Assembly: GCA_023213315.1 (NCBI GenBank)
Contig: JAKCPI010007870.1
Span: forward strand, 83,431 to 147,430
Source of the DNA: Euborellia annulipes
Taxonomy: Eukaryota > Arthropoda > Insecta > Dermaptera > Anisolabididae
Length of the DNA stretch: 64,000 bases
Reading direction: 5' to 3'
In this document: positions 11,693-23,339 of the stretch, piece by piece
How positions within the stretch are numbered: position 1 is the first letter of the stretch
How the letters are laid out: the number at the start of each line of letters is the position of its first letter
Made by a program: the position numbers and the translations under genes
Notes under the pieces: model-generated
The model's database searches: none
Told to the model about the DNA's origin: nothing
What the model saw: only the letters and a program-made list of their open reading frames with translations

Positions 11693-12837
11693 GTTTAAAC
11701 TCGTTAAAGAATCCAGTCAATATAATGTAGGATAATGTGTTTGTTGAAGGTTGCGGTTGGAGTCAGGGGAGCGCAAAATTTGCACTATTATAGAATCATC
11801 TAGATCAAGAGTAATTAAATGAAAATAAAATCAAGAAGAAATTTGAACCTCTTCTGCCAAAATATTAAAGATGCTGTAGATGGTGCATCAAAGGAAAAAA
11901 TGTAGAAAAGCGACTAACAAAAAAAAAATTATAAAAATGGACACTGTCATTTCTTGCAAAGATTGAGATGACATGAGAATAGAATTATTTTAAATAAAAA
12001 AAAAGTAATTGATTTTTTACTTTTAATTTCATATCTCTCTATTTAAGAAAGGAATATAAAATTTAATTTTTTTAGATGTGAAAATCATGGAGGTTCAAAA
12101 ACGCAGGTTTGCTGTAGATGTAAATAGAAAATGGAAACGAAGAAGGTAATCCAATATTAAATAAAAATCTGGTTTTATAATTATTTCATAAATAATTTTA
12201 TTATTTTAGATTAATGGTTCCCAGAGAATGTCCTCTGGGATTTGTGAATACTTTCTTGGAGCAAACAGGTATGTAGTTGCAACAAAACTCAAATTTTAAA
12301 GACTTTTCCAACTAGCTTCAGTCCAATTTTTTTTTGTATTTCACGTAGCTGTTAGCCTTCAGAAGGTTTGAACTCAACAATTGCAAAAAATCAATGATAT
12401 CTTTATTTTTTGATAATATTTGTTTCGATGATAAGAGTGGGGTTAGCCAAAAAAGTTTTTTCGGTGGGTTGAGTCTAATATATCTTTTTTTTAACTGTTT
12501 ATTAATTGATTTGTGATTTTTTTAAATCCGGTGCGTTCTTCAAACATTTTTTTAAAAAAATATATAGATATCTATTTAAAGCTTTAAGTAAAATATTTAA
12601 TTATGAACTTTCAAAATTTCTTGGCATTCGTTTGACATTACAAGTATCTTTATCTTTATTTTAACCTTATTATATATAAATCACTAAAGGTTTAAAGTAA
12701 TTAATGAATCAAGAGTAATTAAAAGGGGGAAAGTGACTTCGTAATATGGAAATTATAAAGATTTTTAACCCAAAAGTATTTTTAAGTAATGGCTAACCGG
12801 ATTATGTGGAAATTATGAGAGACTAAACAATTTAGAC

Positions 12838-13098
12838 CAGTGGTTTCCAAACTTTGTCCCCACACCTCCCTTAAAAATAATTAATATTATGACGGCTCAC
12901 CCCCCCCCCCCTCATTTTATAAAATAATACAAACACAAAAATTTATAAAGCAAAAAAAATTATTAATACAAACATATTATTTATTATTTTCTTTATAAGA
13001 CTTGCAATTATTTAAAAAACTACTCGCTGTGGTTAATGTTCGCGCCTCCCTTTAGAGGGTTCCCTGAGGAGCCGCGCCTCCCAGTTTGGAAAACGCTG
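12838..13098. mobile_element. hAT-type MITE, copy 2 (carried by the tandem duplication)
   Basis: Same element as at 11435, copied with its surroundings. It differs by a longer C run and one extra C near the right end. It did not insert independently. Confidence 0.75.
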
Positions 13099-14142
13099 GT
13101 TTAAACTCGTTAAAGAATCCAGTCAATATAATGTAGGATAATGTGTTTGTTGAAGGTTGCGGTTGGAGTCAGGGGAGCGCAAAATTTGCACTATTATAGA
13201 ATCATCTAGATCAAGAGTAATTAAATGAAAATAAAATCAAGAAGAAATTTGAACCTCTTCTGCCAAAATATTAAAGATGCTGTAGATGGTGCATCAAAGG
13301 AAAAAATGTAGAAAAGCGACTAACAAAAAAAAATTTATAAAAATGGACACTGTCATTTCTTGCAAAGATTGAGATGACATGAGAATAGAATTATTTTAAA
13401 TAAAAAAAAAAATCAATCAAGTATTTAAGAAGAGACAAGTATAATTTTAATATAGCAATCAAAAAAAATTGATATATAGATTTACTGATTTATCAACTTA
13501 TATATAAATATTTTTTTGTTTTTAATATATGATTTAAATTAAATGTTTTATTGTAAATAATGTAAAAAAAAAAACAATTGTAAAATATATTTTAACTTTA
13601 TATATAAAAAAAAATCGAGCTCTTATTCATATAATAAAGAAAAGTTAGAAAAAAGCTTTCTAAAAGGGAGACCATAATGAGAAGGACCTAAAATAAATTT
13701 CTTGATTAATAAGAAATTTGCTATCAAGTTGTGAATTAAATTTATTTTGAGTTCGTTTTCATTGAGAACTCCTGTAGAGATGACCAAAGATACAGATCAC
13801 ATGAGCGTGCTGCCTACCTGCAGGCGCATTTATAATTTTCTAATTTTAGATTCTTTTTAAATATCTTGTAAATAATAAAATTATTATAATTCAAAGTCAT
13901 TGTGGTTTAGGTAATAAAAAGAATGTTGTATTTCTTTGTGGTTGGATGTATTGTTGAGGTGGAATCAAAAAATGAAAAAGATTGTCATATTTTACAAAAG
14001 ACTTTATTTTCGGGGTTCAACTTTCTTATAAAATGCTAAAAAATAAAATAGTTCTTACGTTTGCATTTATGAACGTTAGTGCATTCGCGATGTGTGTTTG
14101 AGTCAAAGCACAGCATGTTTTCTCAGTCTGAATTTATTTTCA

Positions 14143-17100
14143 CTATTTAGCCCAAGACTGTTCTTCTCCTGATCCATAAATACAAAATATAATAGTTACT
14201 AGAATAGAGATTACACTCATACTGCTGAAAACGATCATCCAGCCTGAAATATCCTCCGTCTGAGTTATATATCCAGTTATTATAGGCCCTAAAATGGCCA
14301 CTAAACAGCCACAAGAAGCACTGATACCATAAATTACGCTAGCATGCCTTCGAGATAAATCCAAAGGGTTAGTTAGCATGACGCCTGTGATGACTCCATG
14401 GAAGAGAAAACACAGAGCTAAACAAATCCCTATACCTAAAAAAAAAAAAACGAATTCAAAAAATAAAATAAATTTGTATAAAATAGAAACAAAATGATTA
14501 ACAACGAAACACAAATATCGATTCATGTGATTAATAACAGAAAAAGAAAGAAATAAAATATAATTTTTTGCACTAATCTAATATAGATAAAGATAAAGGT
14601 CCAATATAAATTTGTGTGTGCCATTTTGGCTGCCTAACTACCGGGCTTTAGGCCCAATACTATTGCAATAGATTGTATATTTAAATGACATTCCCAAAGA
14701 GTAAATAGTAGTTACCTAGTTGATTAACAAATAATATTTGAATCATTAGAAAAAATGATTGGCCTAAAAAGCCGACTGCTGTCCACAATTTACGAACCTA
14801 AAAATTAATCAAATAACAATTATAAATAAAAAAACTAAATCCACTCAAAAATTGAAATAAATAATACCAAAGTAATATTCATTTTTCGATTAGAAATAAT
14901 CCGATCGGCTAAGAGGCCTGAAAGTGGAAGAATTATTGCAAACGTCACATACGGAATAGCAGACATATAACCAACGTCTCTTATGTCGATTTTCAAAACA
15001 TCTGAAAAGTGAGGTATGAATAAATCATCAAAGATTACTTTCTATTGAAAAATTTATAAAATAATTAAATATCAGAGACTAGGGATGGAAAAGTCGACTC
15101 TGATTTTAATCAAGAATCGATCTTTTACTGATAATAATCGACTTTTTAGAATCGAGTTGAAACTCTTCAAGTCGATTAAGAATCGATTCTCACTGGGCGA
15201 CTTCGACTTTTTTTAAAAATGTTTAAATATTTAATAAATCTTATATTTTAAATAAATAAATATATTTCCTGAATAATCTCCTAAGCACGAGTTATAGTTT
15301 TTAAAAAATCAACTTTCAGAAATGTTTATTCGATTCCGAGAATCGAAAAAAATAACAAGTCGATTCCAAAATCGAAAATCGACTTTTCGCCTTTTCCATC
15401 CCTATCAGCAGCGGCGTAACTAGCCTTTGAGGGCGGGGGCGAAGCTCAACTGGGGCTCCGTTTTTCGTTCGACCTTTTTTTTTTAGTATTTGAATCTCGT
15501 TCGAGCTTTTTTTTGTAATTTTTCTCCGGATTTGTGATATAAAATGAATTTATTATGAAATTTCAAAAAAAAGCCGGAAAACCGGATGTGCGAGGGGCCA
15601 AAGGCTTGATGCGCCTGGGGCGGGAAAGGGGGGGCGAGCCCCCCTGGATACGCAACTGCCTATCAGAGATATTAGAAATAAAAGAAATTTTTTGGCATAC
15701 ATCGTGGTTATTTAGCAAATAATAATACACAAAGTATTATTAATTACAAGAAATTACAACCTTAAGAAAGGTAGATAGATGTCAGCCAGGAGAATAAAAA
15801 ATTATTTAAATTCTTTTAGTCGACGTTTCGGATTCCAATCGCGTCCTTCTTCGGGTGTGTATTGCTAAATAACCTTTAGACTCGAAGAAGGACGCGATTA
15901 GCGACCGAAACGTCTTCGAAAAGTATTTAAATAATTTTTTATTCTCCTGACTGCACCTCTACCTTACTTACGATTAATATATAACAGCCATTCTACACTT
16001 TTATTAATAAATTAGAACGTTTCTGCTGCTAATTCTGCAGCCGAAACGTTGTAACTGTTCAGTGCATTATTCAATGTGAATGCATCATCCTGACGATGCC
16101 TGCAGAATTAGCAGCTGAAACTTTGTAATTTATTGTAATTAATAACACGTTTTGTTTATTATTATTTGCTAAATAAACCAGGATTTATGCCAAAAAATTT
16201 GTTTTATTTCTAATAACAATAATGGTGAAAGTCGAAATCAATTACCAGAGATATATCTGGGAAGATGAGTGTGCAGAGTATTGAAGAACCACATAACAGC
16301 TACGAGATAGAAAAAGTGAGACCAACAAGCCGATGAAGTGAAAATGCTTTTCCATGGAATAACAACTTTCTAAAACAATTCAAAATAATAATTATAATTC
16401 AATTAAATTAGAATTTTTACATGAATTTATTTTTCCTTAATTTCAAGGCATATAAGCACGCAGTACTTCTTCAGAGGTAACTCATTAACTGTCCAAATTT
16501 TTATTGAATTCAAAATTTAAATTATTATAAAAAAAAATCGACAAAAATGAGGGCAAAATTATTTTCGTAATAATTTATCTCATCGCGGTTGATAGGGGGT
16601 TTAAAAAGTATCGTATTTTTTGTTAAACTTACTGAATTATTCTGACAAGTAATTTGTTCCCTTTTTAGAAAATTCAATTCTTTAGGATTGATTTTTTTAT
16701 CGAGTTCAGGGCTATTTCTCACGATGAGAAGCCACACAATTGTCCAGAGCACACCTAAAAAACCTAACACCAAAACCATCTAATTTATAAATATTATCGA
16801 TTTGTCTTTCAAATAAATTTACCTGGAATATAAAAAAGATACGGCCAGCCCAGGGAGTCAGAGATAACTCCTCCGATAGTTAACATGAACATTGTACCGA
16901 TATTGGTGCCAGTATATGCGCAGGTTATAAGCCAGGATTTTTCTGAAGCAGGAGCCCATCGGGCCCATAAATCGTGCGTAGCTGTGGAAGATGGACTCTA
17001 AAAAGAAATCCCCGAGAATGCAGTGTATGAAAAATTAATATTTTATTTGAACAGACTTACGGCAAAGAATCCAACAAGAACCCGTGAAAGGATGAGACCT

Positions 17101-19013
17101 GGGGAATCCAGTTTTGTTAAAAGAGGCGTGCACAAAATGACAATCGAAGGAATTCCGACAGATTCCGCCATCATTAAATGACCTCCGAATCGAGAAGAGA
17201 GCCAGCCTCCCAGGAGCATGGTGGCGGTATAGCCATAGTAATATGACGATAAGATGTATCCTTGGAGGATAGGATCCCAGTCAAATTCAGCTCTCTAATG
17301 AGAAAATAAAATTAATCCATTATTTGGCTAAAAACTAGGGTCCGACCGAAACAAGATTTTTACAACCGAAACCGAATTTCGGCCTCAATCTATGTTTCGG
17401 CCGAAACCGTAACTAAAACCGAAACTTGTGTTTCCTATAAAAAATTAATATCATTTTACCTTTTTTTAAAATTTTTTCCGCCCTGCGGAAAATTTCTTTC
17501 CCTTCCGGTGAAAATCATTTTACCTTTTTTAGGGAGACTAAATTTTTTCCGCTTTTGCAAATCATTTGACCTTTTTTTTGCATGTGAGTCTCATCCCATC
17601 TTTTCAGACTCAGGGGCCGAAAGTTTCGGCTACTTTTTGGTCGAAACTAGCCCAAACCGAAACAGAATATTTGATCGGTTCCTACTAAAAACATTGTAAT
17701 TTCCTACTAAAACAAATTTTAACTCAAATATGAGACAAAAAGTTGCCTCATATAAATAAATAAAGGCTCTCGGGGCTTGGTGTAGTGGTTAGCGTGCTAA
17801 CTTCGTATACCAAAAGTCGCGGGTTCGGACCCCAGGCAGTCCGATGATTTTATTTTAAGTTATATGGCCTAAGTTGCCGAAAAGACTGTGTGAATGTGTG
17901 TGTGAATGCGAGTGTGAATGGAAAACAAGTGTGAGTGTTTTTTTATAAAAAAAAAAAAAATAAATAAAGGAATAAATAATTTTTAATTAATATTTCAAAC
18001 AACTTGCTGAAGTTGATGATATGGTATCTTTATTTAAATTTGATAAAATTTAATAACCTTTTTTTTTAATTTTTAACTGAACTCACTCTAATACTAATAC
18101 TAGTACTCAGTGGTGTAACCAGGTGGGGGCGGGGCGGGGGGGGGCGAGCCCCCCCCCCGCCCCAGGCGCATCGAGCTCTTGGCGCCCCTCGAAACCGGCA
18201 TAGGCGCCCTACGGCCTCTAAGATATAGCCCAGCGAATGTGATTTTATCATATTCTTTTCATTGATTGTCTTAAAAAATTGATTGTTTTCTTTTAAAATT
18301 ATATTACAACTTGAATTCTACTATTTTAAATGAATTTAATTCCAAAAATAATATCTAATGTATATAGAGGCTTTATAATTACAATTTTTTACTTTCTCTT
18401 ACCTCTATATATATATATATGTTAATATCAGTAGCGTATCCAGGTGGGGGGCGACGGGGGTGCTCGCCCCCCCTCCCCCGCCCCAGGAGCAACAAGCTTT
18501 TGGTGCCCCTCGCGCATCTGCTTTTTCCCAAAATTTACAGCTTTTTTTTGAAATTTCATAATAAATTCGTTTTATATCACAAATCCGGAGAAAAATTACA
18601 AAAAAAAGCCCGAACGAGATTGTAATACTAAAAAAAAAAAAAGGTCGAACGAAAAACGGCGCCCCTGTTGAGCTTCGCCCCCTCCGCCCTCGAAGGCTAG
18701 TTACGCCGCTGCTAGTACTAATACTGATACTAGTAATGAATCGAAAAAAGAAATGTTTCAAATTCGGAATGATTTTTGAGTTTTTTTTTTGCCAAATTTC
18801 TCCTTGCGATTAAAATCATTCAGAAAAGATTTTACCTCATTAGTTGTATTGTTATTTCGAGTTGAGACATGCAAAGGTTTTGTCATTGCAACAATTGCGA
18901 TGCTGAGATTCACTCGAAAACAATAGCAGATAAAATATCCGAAAAAAGTCAGAAGGCAAATAAGATATCGTCGACGTCTCCACCAGCATAGTCCGTCTCC
19001 TTCTTTCAACAAA
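14143..19013 (-). CDS. SLC17-type MFS transporter, gene A (first exon not found)
   Basis: Eight exons on the minus strand: 18836-19013, 17061-17294, 16823-16997, 16633-16763, 16246-16369, 14868-15001, 14716-14797 and 14143-14435. Phases agree throughout and the stop is TAG. The first visible exon has a basic WWRRRRYLICLL entry to helix 1 with FRVNLS, the next GYILSSYYYGY and GGWLSSRFGGH, then WARWAPASEK, SYTGTN-like YTGTNIGT and GVISDSLGWPYLFY. These mark the solute carrier 17 family (sialin, type I phosphate and vesicular transporters), 12-helix carriers of organic anions or phosphate. The helix-4 run RVLVGFFA has Ala where VGLUT/sialin proteins have a conserved Glu. Exon sizes 234, 175, 124, 134 and 82 match gene B exactly. 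The first visible exon starts in phase 2, so a short upstream exon is missing, perhaps beyond the 19-20.6-kb element. AATAAA lies at 14133-14138, right after the stop. Confidence 0.88.
15080..15404. mobile_element. hAT-type MITE (TAGGGATGGAAAAGTCGA ends) in gene A intron
   Basis: The ends TAGGGATGGAAAAGTCGA and CTTTTCCATCCCTA are inverted. Target duplications TCAGAGAC (15072-15079) and TCAGAGAT (15663-15670) are now separated by a second element inserted 4 bases outside the right end. The interior repeats TCGATT-type motifs on both strands. Confidence 0.8.
15409..15658. mobile_element. hAT-type MITE nested at the edge of the preceding MITE
   Basis: Ends CAGCGGCGTAACTAG and GGATACGCAACTG with a perfect 8-bp duplication CCTATCAG (15401-15408 and 15659-15666). 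It inserted across the right boundary of the 15080 element, so it is the younger of the two. A G-rich and C-rich stretch lies near its right end. Confidence 0.82.
15668..16215. mobile_element. Penelope-like inverted elements, one nested in another
   Basis: Outer arms (about 15668-15755 and 16110-16215) share TTATTTAGCAAATAATAATA in opposite orientation. The right arm carries CTGACGA, a CTGC/GCAG stem and GAAAC (16090-16126). Inside, a second pair of arms (about 15768-15848 and 15884-15966) shares CGCGTCCTTCTTCG and CCGAAACGTC. Both show the hammerhead-like order of motifs. No ORF. Confidence 0.55.
17336..17684. mobile_element. hAT-type MITE (TAGGGTCCGACCGAAAC ends) in gene A intron
   Basis: The ends TAGGGTCCGACCGAAAC and GATCGGTTCCTA are inverted, with a perfect 8-bp duplication CTAAAAAC (17328-17335 and 17685-17692). 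The interior repeats GAAACCGAAAC motifs on both strands. A second copy, inverted, lies at 57940-58314. Confidence 0.87.
17766..17965 (+). mobile_element. tRNA-derived SINE, family 1
   Basis: The best-preserved head of the family: GGGGCTTGGTGTAGTGGTTA and GCGGGTTCGGACCCC, followed by CAGGCAGTCCGATG and the GTGTGAATG tail with an A run. It lies in the intron between the first two visible exons of gene A. Confidence 0.85.
18430..18713. mobile_element. MITE-like element with GTATCCAGG and TTACGCCGCTG ends
   Basis: Left end CAGTAGCGTATCCAGGTGGG, right end CTAGTTACGCCGCTG, with a dense G/C block near the left end. The interior resembles the element at 15409 in reverse. No matching 8-bp flanks. A shorter related fragment lies at about 18115-18200 (GTGGTGTAACCAGGTGGGG). 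Confidence 0.6.
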
Positions 19014-19045
19014 CTTTGGAGAAATAGAAATAAATAAATAAATAA

Positions 19046-20573
19046 GAGTCATTTCACGTCAAAAGGATACACTTTTTAATCTCACCATCTCAGATTTCTA
19101 TGTAATTTGGGTCATAGGTAGAGTCAATAGAGACTAAGAAAAAGCCCCAATTTCAACTTGATATCTCAACTTGTTTAAAAGATATGGCGCGTTAAAGTTG
19201 TCAAAAATGGCAAAAAATCGACCTAACCACATCTATTTAAATTGCTATAAAATCACTGAGAGATGAGATAGAGAGATGAATGAGGTGTCATTTTACAGCT
19301 TTTTAGATGCCCTTTCCAATGATATACAATACAACTGGGGTGGTAATAAAAAATTTTTTTTTATTTCAAAATCAAAAATTTAAAGTAATTTTTCTCAAAA
19401 AAGTACCCCTTTGAAAATTTTGAAAAAATTCTAAAATAATCCTTGTTTAAAGGATTAAAGATAAAACTAAGTTTCATCATGGGATCATAATGGGTTCATA
19501 TAGAAAAATTAATTTAAAAAAACCCTTTCTTTAGATTTTTGCCATAAAAGTGCAAAAATATAATTTTTTTTTCAAAAAGTACCCTTCGAAAATTTTGAAA
19601 AAATTCTAAAATGGTCCTTACTTGAAGGTTAAAAGATAATATAAGCCTCATCGAGGGATCATGATGGGATCATAGAGAAAAATTAATTAAAACAACCCTT
19701 GCGTTAGATTTTTGTCATAATTGGGAAACACTACACAGGCTAACAGTGATTTTGGTACCGGGGATATTTTGAGCTGATCTCTGAGTATATGCGACGTCCT
19801 TTTTCCAAAAATGCCGTCAGTTTTGCTCGAATAGCTCTAGTTTTAGAGATATAGAGAATATAACGTTTTAAAAGAAATTCTGCTCTAAAGCGGCTCTTAT
19901 TTTGAGTTTTCTAGATTTTTTCATGGTGTTTTCTCTTAAAAATATACAGGTAGCTAAGATACATAGAAATCTATAGATTCAGCCCAATTAGTAGTGATTT
20001 AGTGGTGCAAAACATGGCTAAAAGAGTAAAAAAATCCAATTTTTCCAGTTTTTCTTAACTTTGGACAACCCTACAATTTTTTTACATCCCTGAATGCAAA
20101 AATCGTAATGTACGTTATTCTGTAATTCTTTAGCTTTCCAGAAATCATTCATTTGTTCAAATCGGTTAATTATTAACGAAATTATATACAAAATAGTTAA
20201 ACTAACAAAGTCAAGAACAAATAATAAAAGTAAATTTTATGATAAAGATGGTGTTTTGCCTAAAAGTCCTTGGGTGTAGTGATAGAGCTGACATAACTAT
20301 TTTGTTTATAATTTCGTTAATAATTAACCGATTTGCACAAATGAATGATTTCTGGAAAGCTAAAGATTTTATAGCAATTTAAATAGATGTGGTTAGGTCG
20401 ATTTTTTGCCATTTTTGACAACTTTAACGCGCCATATCTTTTAAACGAGTTGAGATATAAAGTTGAAATTGGGGCTTTTTCTTAGTCTCTATTGACTCTA
20501 CCTATGACCCAAATTACATAGAAATCTGAGATGATGAGATTAAAAAGTGTATCGATTTGACGTGGAATGACTC
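19046..20573. mobile_element. 1.5-kb element with about 210-bp terminal inverted repeats
   Basis: 19046-19255 (GAGTCATTTCACGTCAAAAG) is the inverse of 20365-20573. Inside, a unit of about 180 bases is repeated twice (19370-19730), and CGGTTAATTATTAACGAAAT and its inverse form a second palindrome at 20140-20370. No ORF of useful length. A DNA-transposon derivative is likely; the superfamily is not clear. It sits just upstream of the first visible exon of gene A. Confidence 0.7.
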
Positions 20574-20872
20574 ATAAACGATATATTCTTTTTGATTATT
20601 TCAAACAACTCACTGAGTAGTTGATGATATGGTGATATCTTTATTCATATTTGGCATTATTTAATACTTTTAACATAACTCACTATAAAACTAGTATTGA
20701 AATGAAAAAATAAAATATTGTATTTTCATATTTTTTGCCAATTGGTTTGGGTATGTTATTTTGCCATTAAATCCAAAAAATATATATTATTAAGTTATTA
20801 TTTTGCATAAACTGATTAAACTAACTAACAAGATAACTACTTTTTAGATAAAAATTTAAATAAATGCTAATT

Positions 20873-21025
20873 TATTTTTACTTTCTCTTACCTATGTATA
20901 TATGTAATATATATAGAGAGAAAGTATTGGATTCATGTCAAAAATTCGATGTCGAGATTTTGATGGATCTTCACGTTTTGAGGTCCCCTGAATCCAAAAA
21001 AGTGGTTTTCGCGACATGGCCTGTC

Positions 21026-21056
<31 letters not shown>

Positions 21057-21546
21057 TCAATTTTAAGCATGAAGGAATTGAACTACGAGGTTGAAATTTT
21101 ATATTTAAGTTAAACACCCCCCGGGACCGGAAAAATAAGCTTTTAATCAAAATCGGCCAAAGAGTACTAGTACTTTACTGATGTACTTTTTCAGTTTTTT
21201 TCGATTTTCTCAAAATTCGCTCTAACGATTTTTTTTAAAATTCAAAAATCAATTATTTTTTAGATGCTCTTTCAAATGTATATTCTCATTTTGCCCTCAA
21301 AATTGTTTGAAGCACACTTTACTCTTGTGCTTCATAGGAAAGATAGGAGAAATGGTTGCCATGGTAACAAAATATAAATATTTTCCCATACTTATAAATT
21401 TTGCATCTGAATTCAAATATTCCCTACTGCCGGGAACTAAATACATGTCGACACAAAAAATCTGGTGTGACAAGCACAGTACACAACTTTCGATTACCGA
21501 AGGTAAGAGAAAGTTGTGTGCTGTGCGCCAGTCACACCAGATTTTT
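20873..21546 (+). repeat. long interspersed repeat, full forward copy
   Basis: Starts with TACTTTCTCTTACCTATG and AGAGAGAAAGTATTGGATTC, runs through GATTTTGATGGATCTTCACG, a GT microsatellite (about 21030-21055), AGTACTAGTACTTTACTGATG and CCATGGTAACAAAATATAAA, and ends in the CACACCAGATTTTT hairpin (about 21455-21546). Copies lie at 3.8, 29.5, 34.2, 51.8, 53.3 and 60.1 kb. It has no long ORF. The class is not recognised; a composite DNA element is possible. Confidence 0.8.
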
Positions 21547-21902
21547 ATATTAATAGAATATTCTATTAGATTAATTCTAGAGAATAGCTAATACAATTTT
21601 AATAAATACAACATACGAGTTTATAAAATTACATCTTTTCTGATGGAACGATTCTGTTCTCCTTGTCTGAAAAAGTTTAGTAGATTCAGCAATTAAATGG
21701 TGAAAACTGAACTCAGGCTATGAGTGACATGAAATAATTTCTACAAAAAAAGTAAGGATTTCTTCTGAAAAGGTCAATCTTGTTGACATTCTTATAATAG
21801 GGGATTTTTTGAAATAATTATTTGATGAATGCGGAAGATAAAAAAAAATCGCAGTTGTGTGTAGAACTCCAAGGAGCTTGAAAATTATTAATAATTAGGG
21901 AC

Positions 21903-22495
21903 CAGTGGCGGCTCGTGACCGAGACAACTGGGTAGGCGACAAATATATATATATATATATTACTTAAGAAAAAATAGAAAAAAAGAAAGAAAAAGGGGTA
22001 TTTATTTATTTTTGTAAATTAAATCTATTCGCCTATCTTTTAATTTAGAAAATAATTCAATAATTTGATCTGTGAAGTTATCTTGTTTCGAAATTTGAAC
22101 TAATAAATCTTCATGAGAAATTGCGCTCTAAGGTAACACTTGTCATCGGCTTGGCATAGGCTGCTTAGTTCATCGCCTAACCGTTCGACTTATAGCGCCT
22201 AGCTATCACTGCTGTGCGCATGCGCGACTGTCTAGAAATGTGGGCAGCGGAGTGTGGAGTACAGGCAGTAAATAGGCTAAGAAAAATATCGCCTTTACTT
22301 TATAAATACGAGCTTATGAAGTGTTTCAAATTTTTTTTTTTGCAAAATCATATATATTAATTAATAAATATAGTAATTATTTTATGAAACTAAATATTTT
22401 TAAACTTAATAAATATAAAATTGATAAATATTTTTCATCTGTATATTTATAAGGTAGGCGTCGCCTACCTTGCCTACCCTAGCGAGCCGCCACTG
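21903..22495. mobile_element. hAT-type MITE (CAGTGGCGGCTCG ends)
   Basis: Inverted ends CAGTGGCGGCTCG and CGAGCCGCCACTG with flanks TTAGGGAC (21895-21902) and TTAGAGAC (22496-22503), an 8-bp target duplication with one mismatch. 593 bp, no transposase. A short TA microsatellite lies near the left end. Confidence 0.87.
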
Positions 22496-23276
22496 TTAGA
22501 GACAAGGAAATAGGATCATCGCCCAAGTTGCGATAGATGAGGAATACGCATGGCTTCCCTTCTGCTCAGGGGCGTATATAGAAATTTTTTCGGGGGGGGG
22601 AGGGGGGGCTGATCTCAAAAATTTTTCTGCGAAACTTTTTTTTTTTGCGAAACCAAAGTTTTCCGCTCTCCGGGAAACTTTTTCCCCTTCCGTGTAAATC
22701 ATTTTACCTTATTTTTTTTTTAGGGATACAAAAGATTTTTTCCCCGTCCCAAAAATTTTGCCTTCCGCGGGACAATCCCTCTTTTGCGGAACCAAAATTT
22801 TCGTGCTGCGGGGCCGAGCAAACATTTCGGGGGGGGGGGGGGAGGGCGAGACCCATTATTGTCTCTATATCCCTATATGTGTATATACATTTGGAAAATT
22901 TCGGGGGGCCCGGGCCCCCCCTTATATACGCCCCTGCTTCTGCTCTCAAAGCATCCAAGGCCATGTTCCTCAAAGATAGTCGGGTAATCGAAAGAATCGA
23001 CAACAGGATAATGTCCATGTTGTTTATAATAAAGAGACCTACAAAAATTTTTATTGATTCTTTCGATTTTGTAGGTATAAACCTGGTGTATGGGAATCCA
23101 GATAACGGAGCAGTGTTCGGGTTTAGATACAACACAGTGATGGTCTTTAGGAAGGAGAAATCCCGAGTTGTTTCTAAAAAAGATTTATAGTCTGAAAACT
23201 GTGAAGAGTTATTATCTAAAAAGAAGTTCAATTTAATAAAAAAAATTGTAATTATACAACATTTACATCTTTTCAT
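22496..23276 (-). pseudogene. possible coding remnant interrupted by a MITE
   Basis: On the minus strand a frame runs from 23276 through 22945, and if the MITE at 22567-22936 and one copy of its target duplication are ignored, it continues to a TAA inside the flank of the neighbouring MITE at 22496. The same stretch is also open on the plus strand (about 22945-23190), so the coding strand is uncertain. No family is recognised. It lies between the two SLC17 genes. Confidence 0.3.
22567..22936. mobile_element. hAT-type MITE (CAGGGGCGTATATA ends) splitting an open frame
   Basis: Inverted ends CAGGGGCGTATATA and TATATACGCCCCTG, with a perfect 8-bp duplication CTTCTGCT (22559-22566 and 22937-22944). 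The interior has long G and C runs and the GCGGAAAA motif set. The flanking sequence is unusually poor in stops on both strands. Confidence 0.87.
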
Positions 23277-23339
23277 TAAAAATAAATATATTTAATATAG
23301 ATAACAAATAAAAAAAAGAATGATTAAAAATATTTTAAA

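Larger units (their letters stand above)
10606..13408. repeat. 1.4-kb direct tandem duplication carrying the last exon of the Cys-rich gene
   Basis: About 10606-12003 is repeated at about 12007-13408 with an offset near 1401-1403 bases. The copies differ mainly in homopolymer lengths and a few single bases, so the event looks recent. Each copy contains the terminal coding exon (10675 and 12076), a possible following exon (10809-10867 and its partner) and one hAT-type MITE. The two copies of the last exon encode the same residues and stop (TAG at 10724 and 12125). Confidence 0.92.

Noticed and set aside
18066..18251. Arg/Pro-rich minus-strand frame
   Set aside because: It is a translation of the G/C block of a MITE fragment.
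22645..22987. Overlapping plus-strand frames with Gly and Pro runs
   Set aside because: They are translations of the G and C runs of the MITE at 22567.
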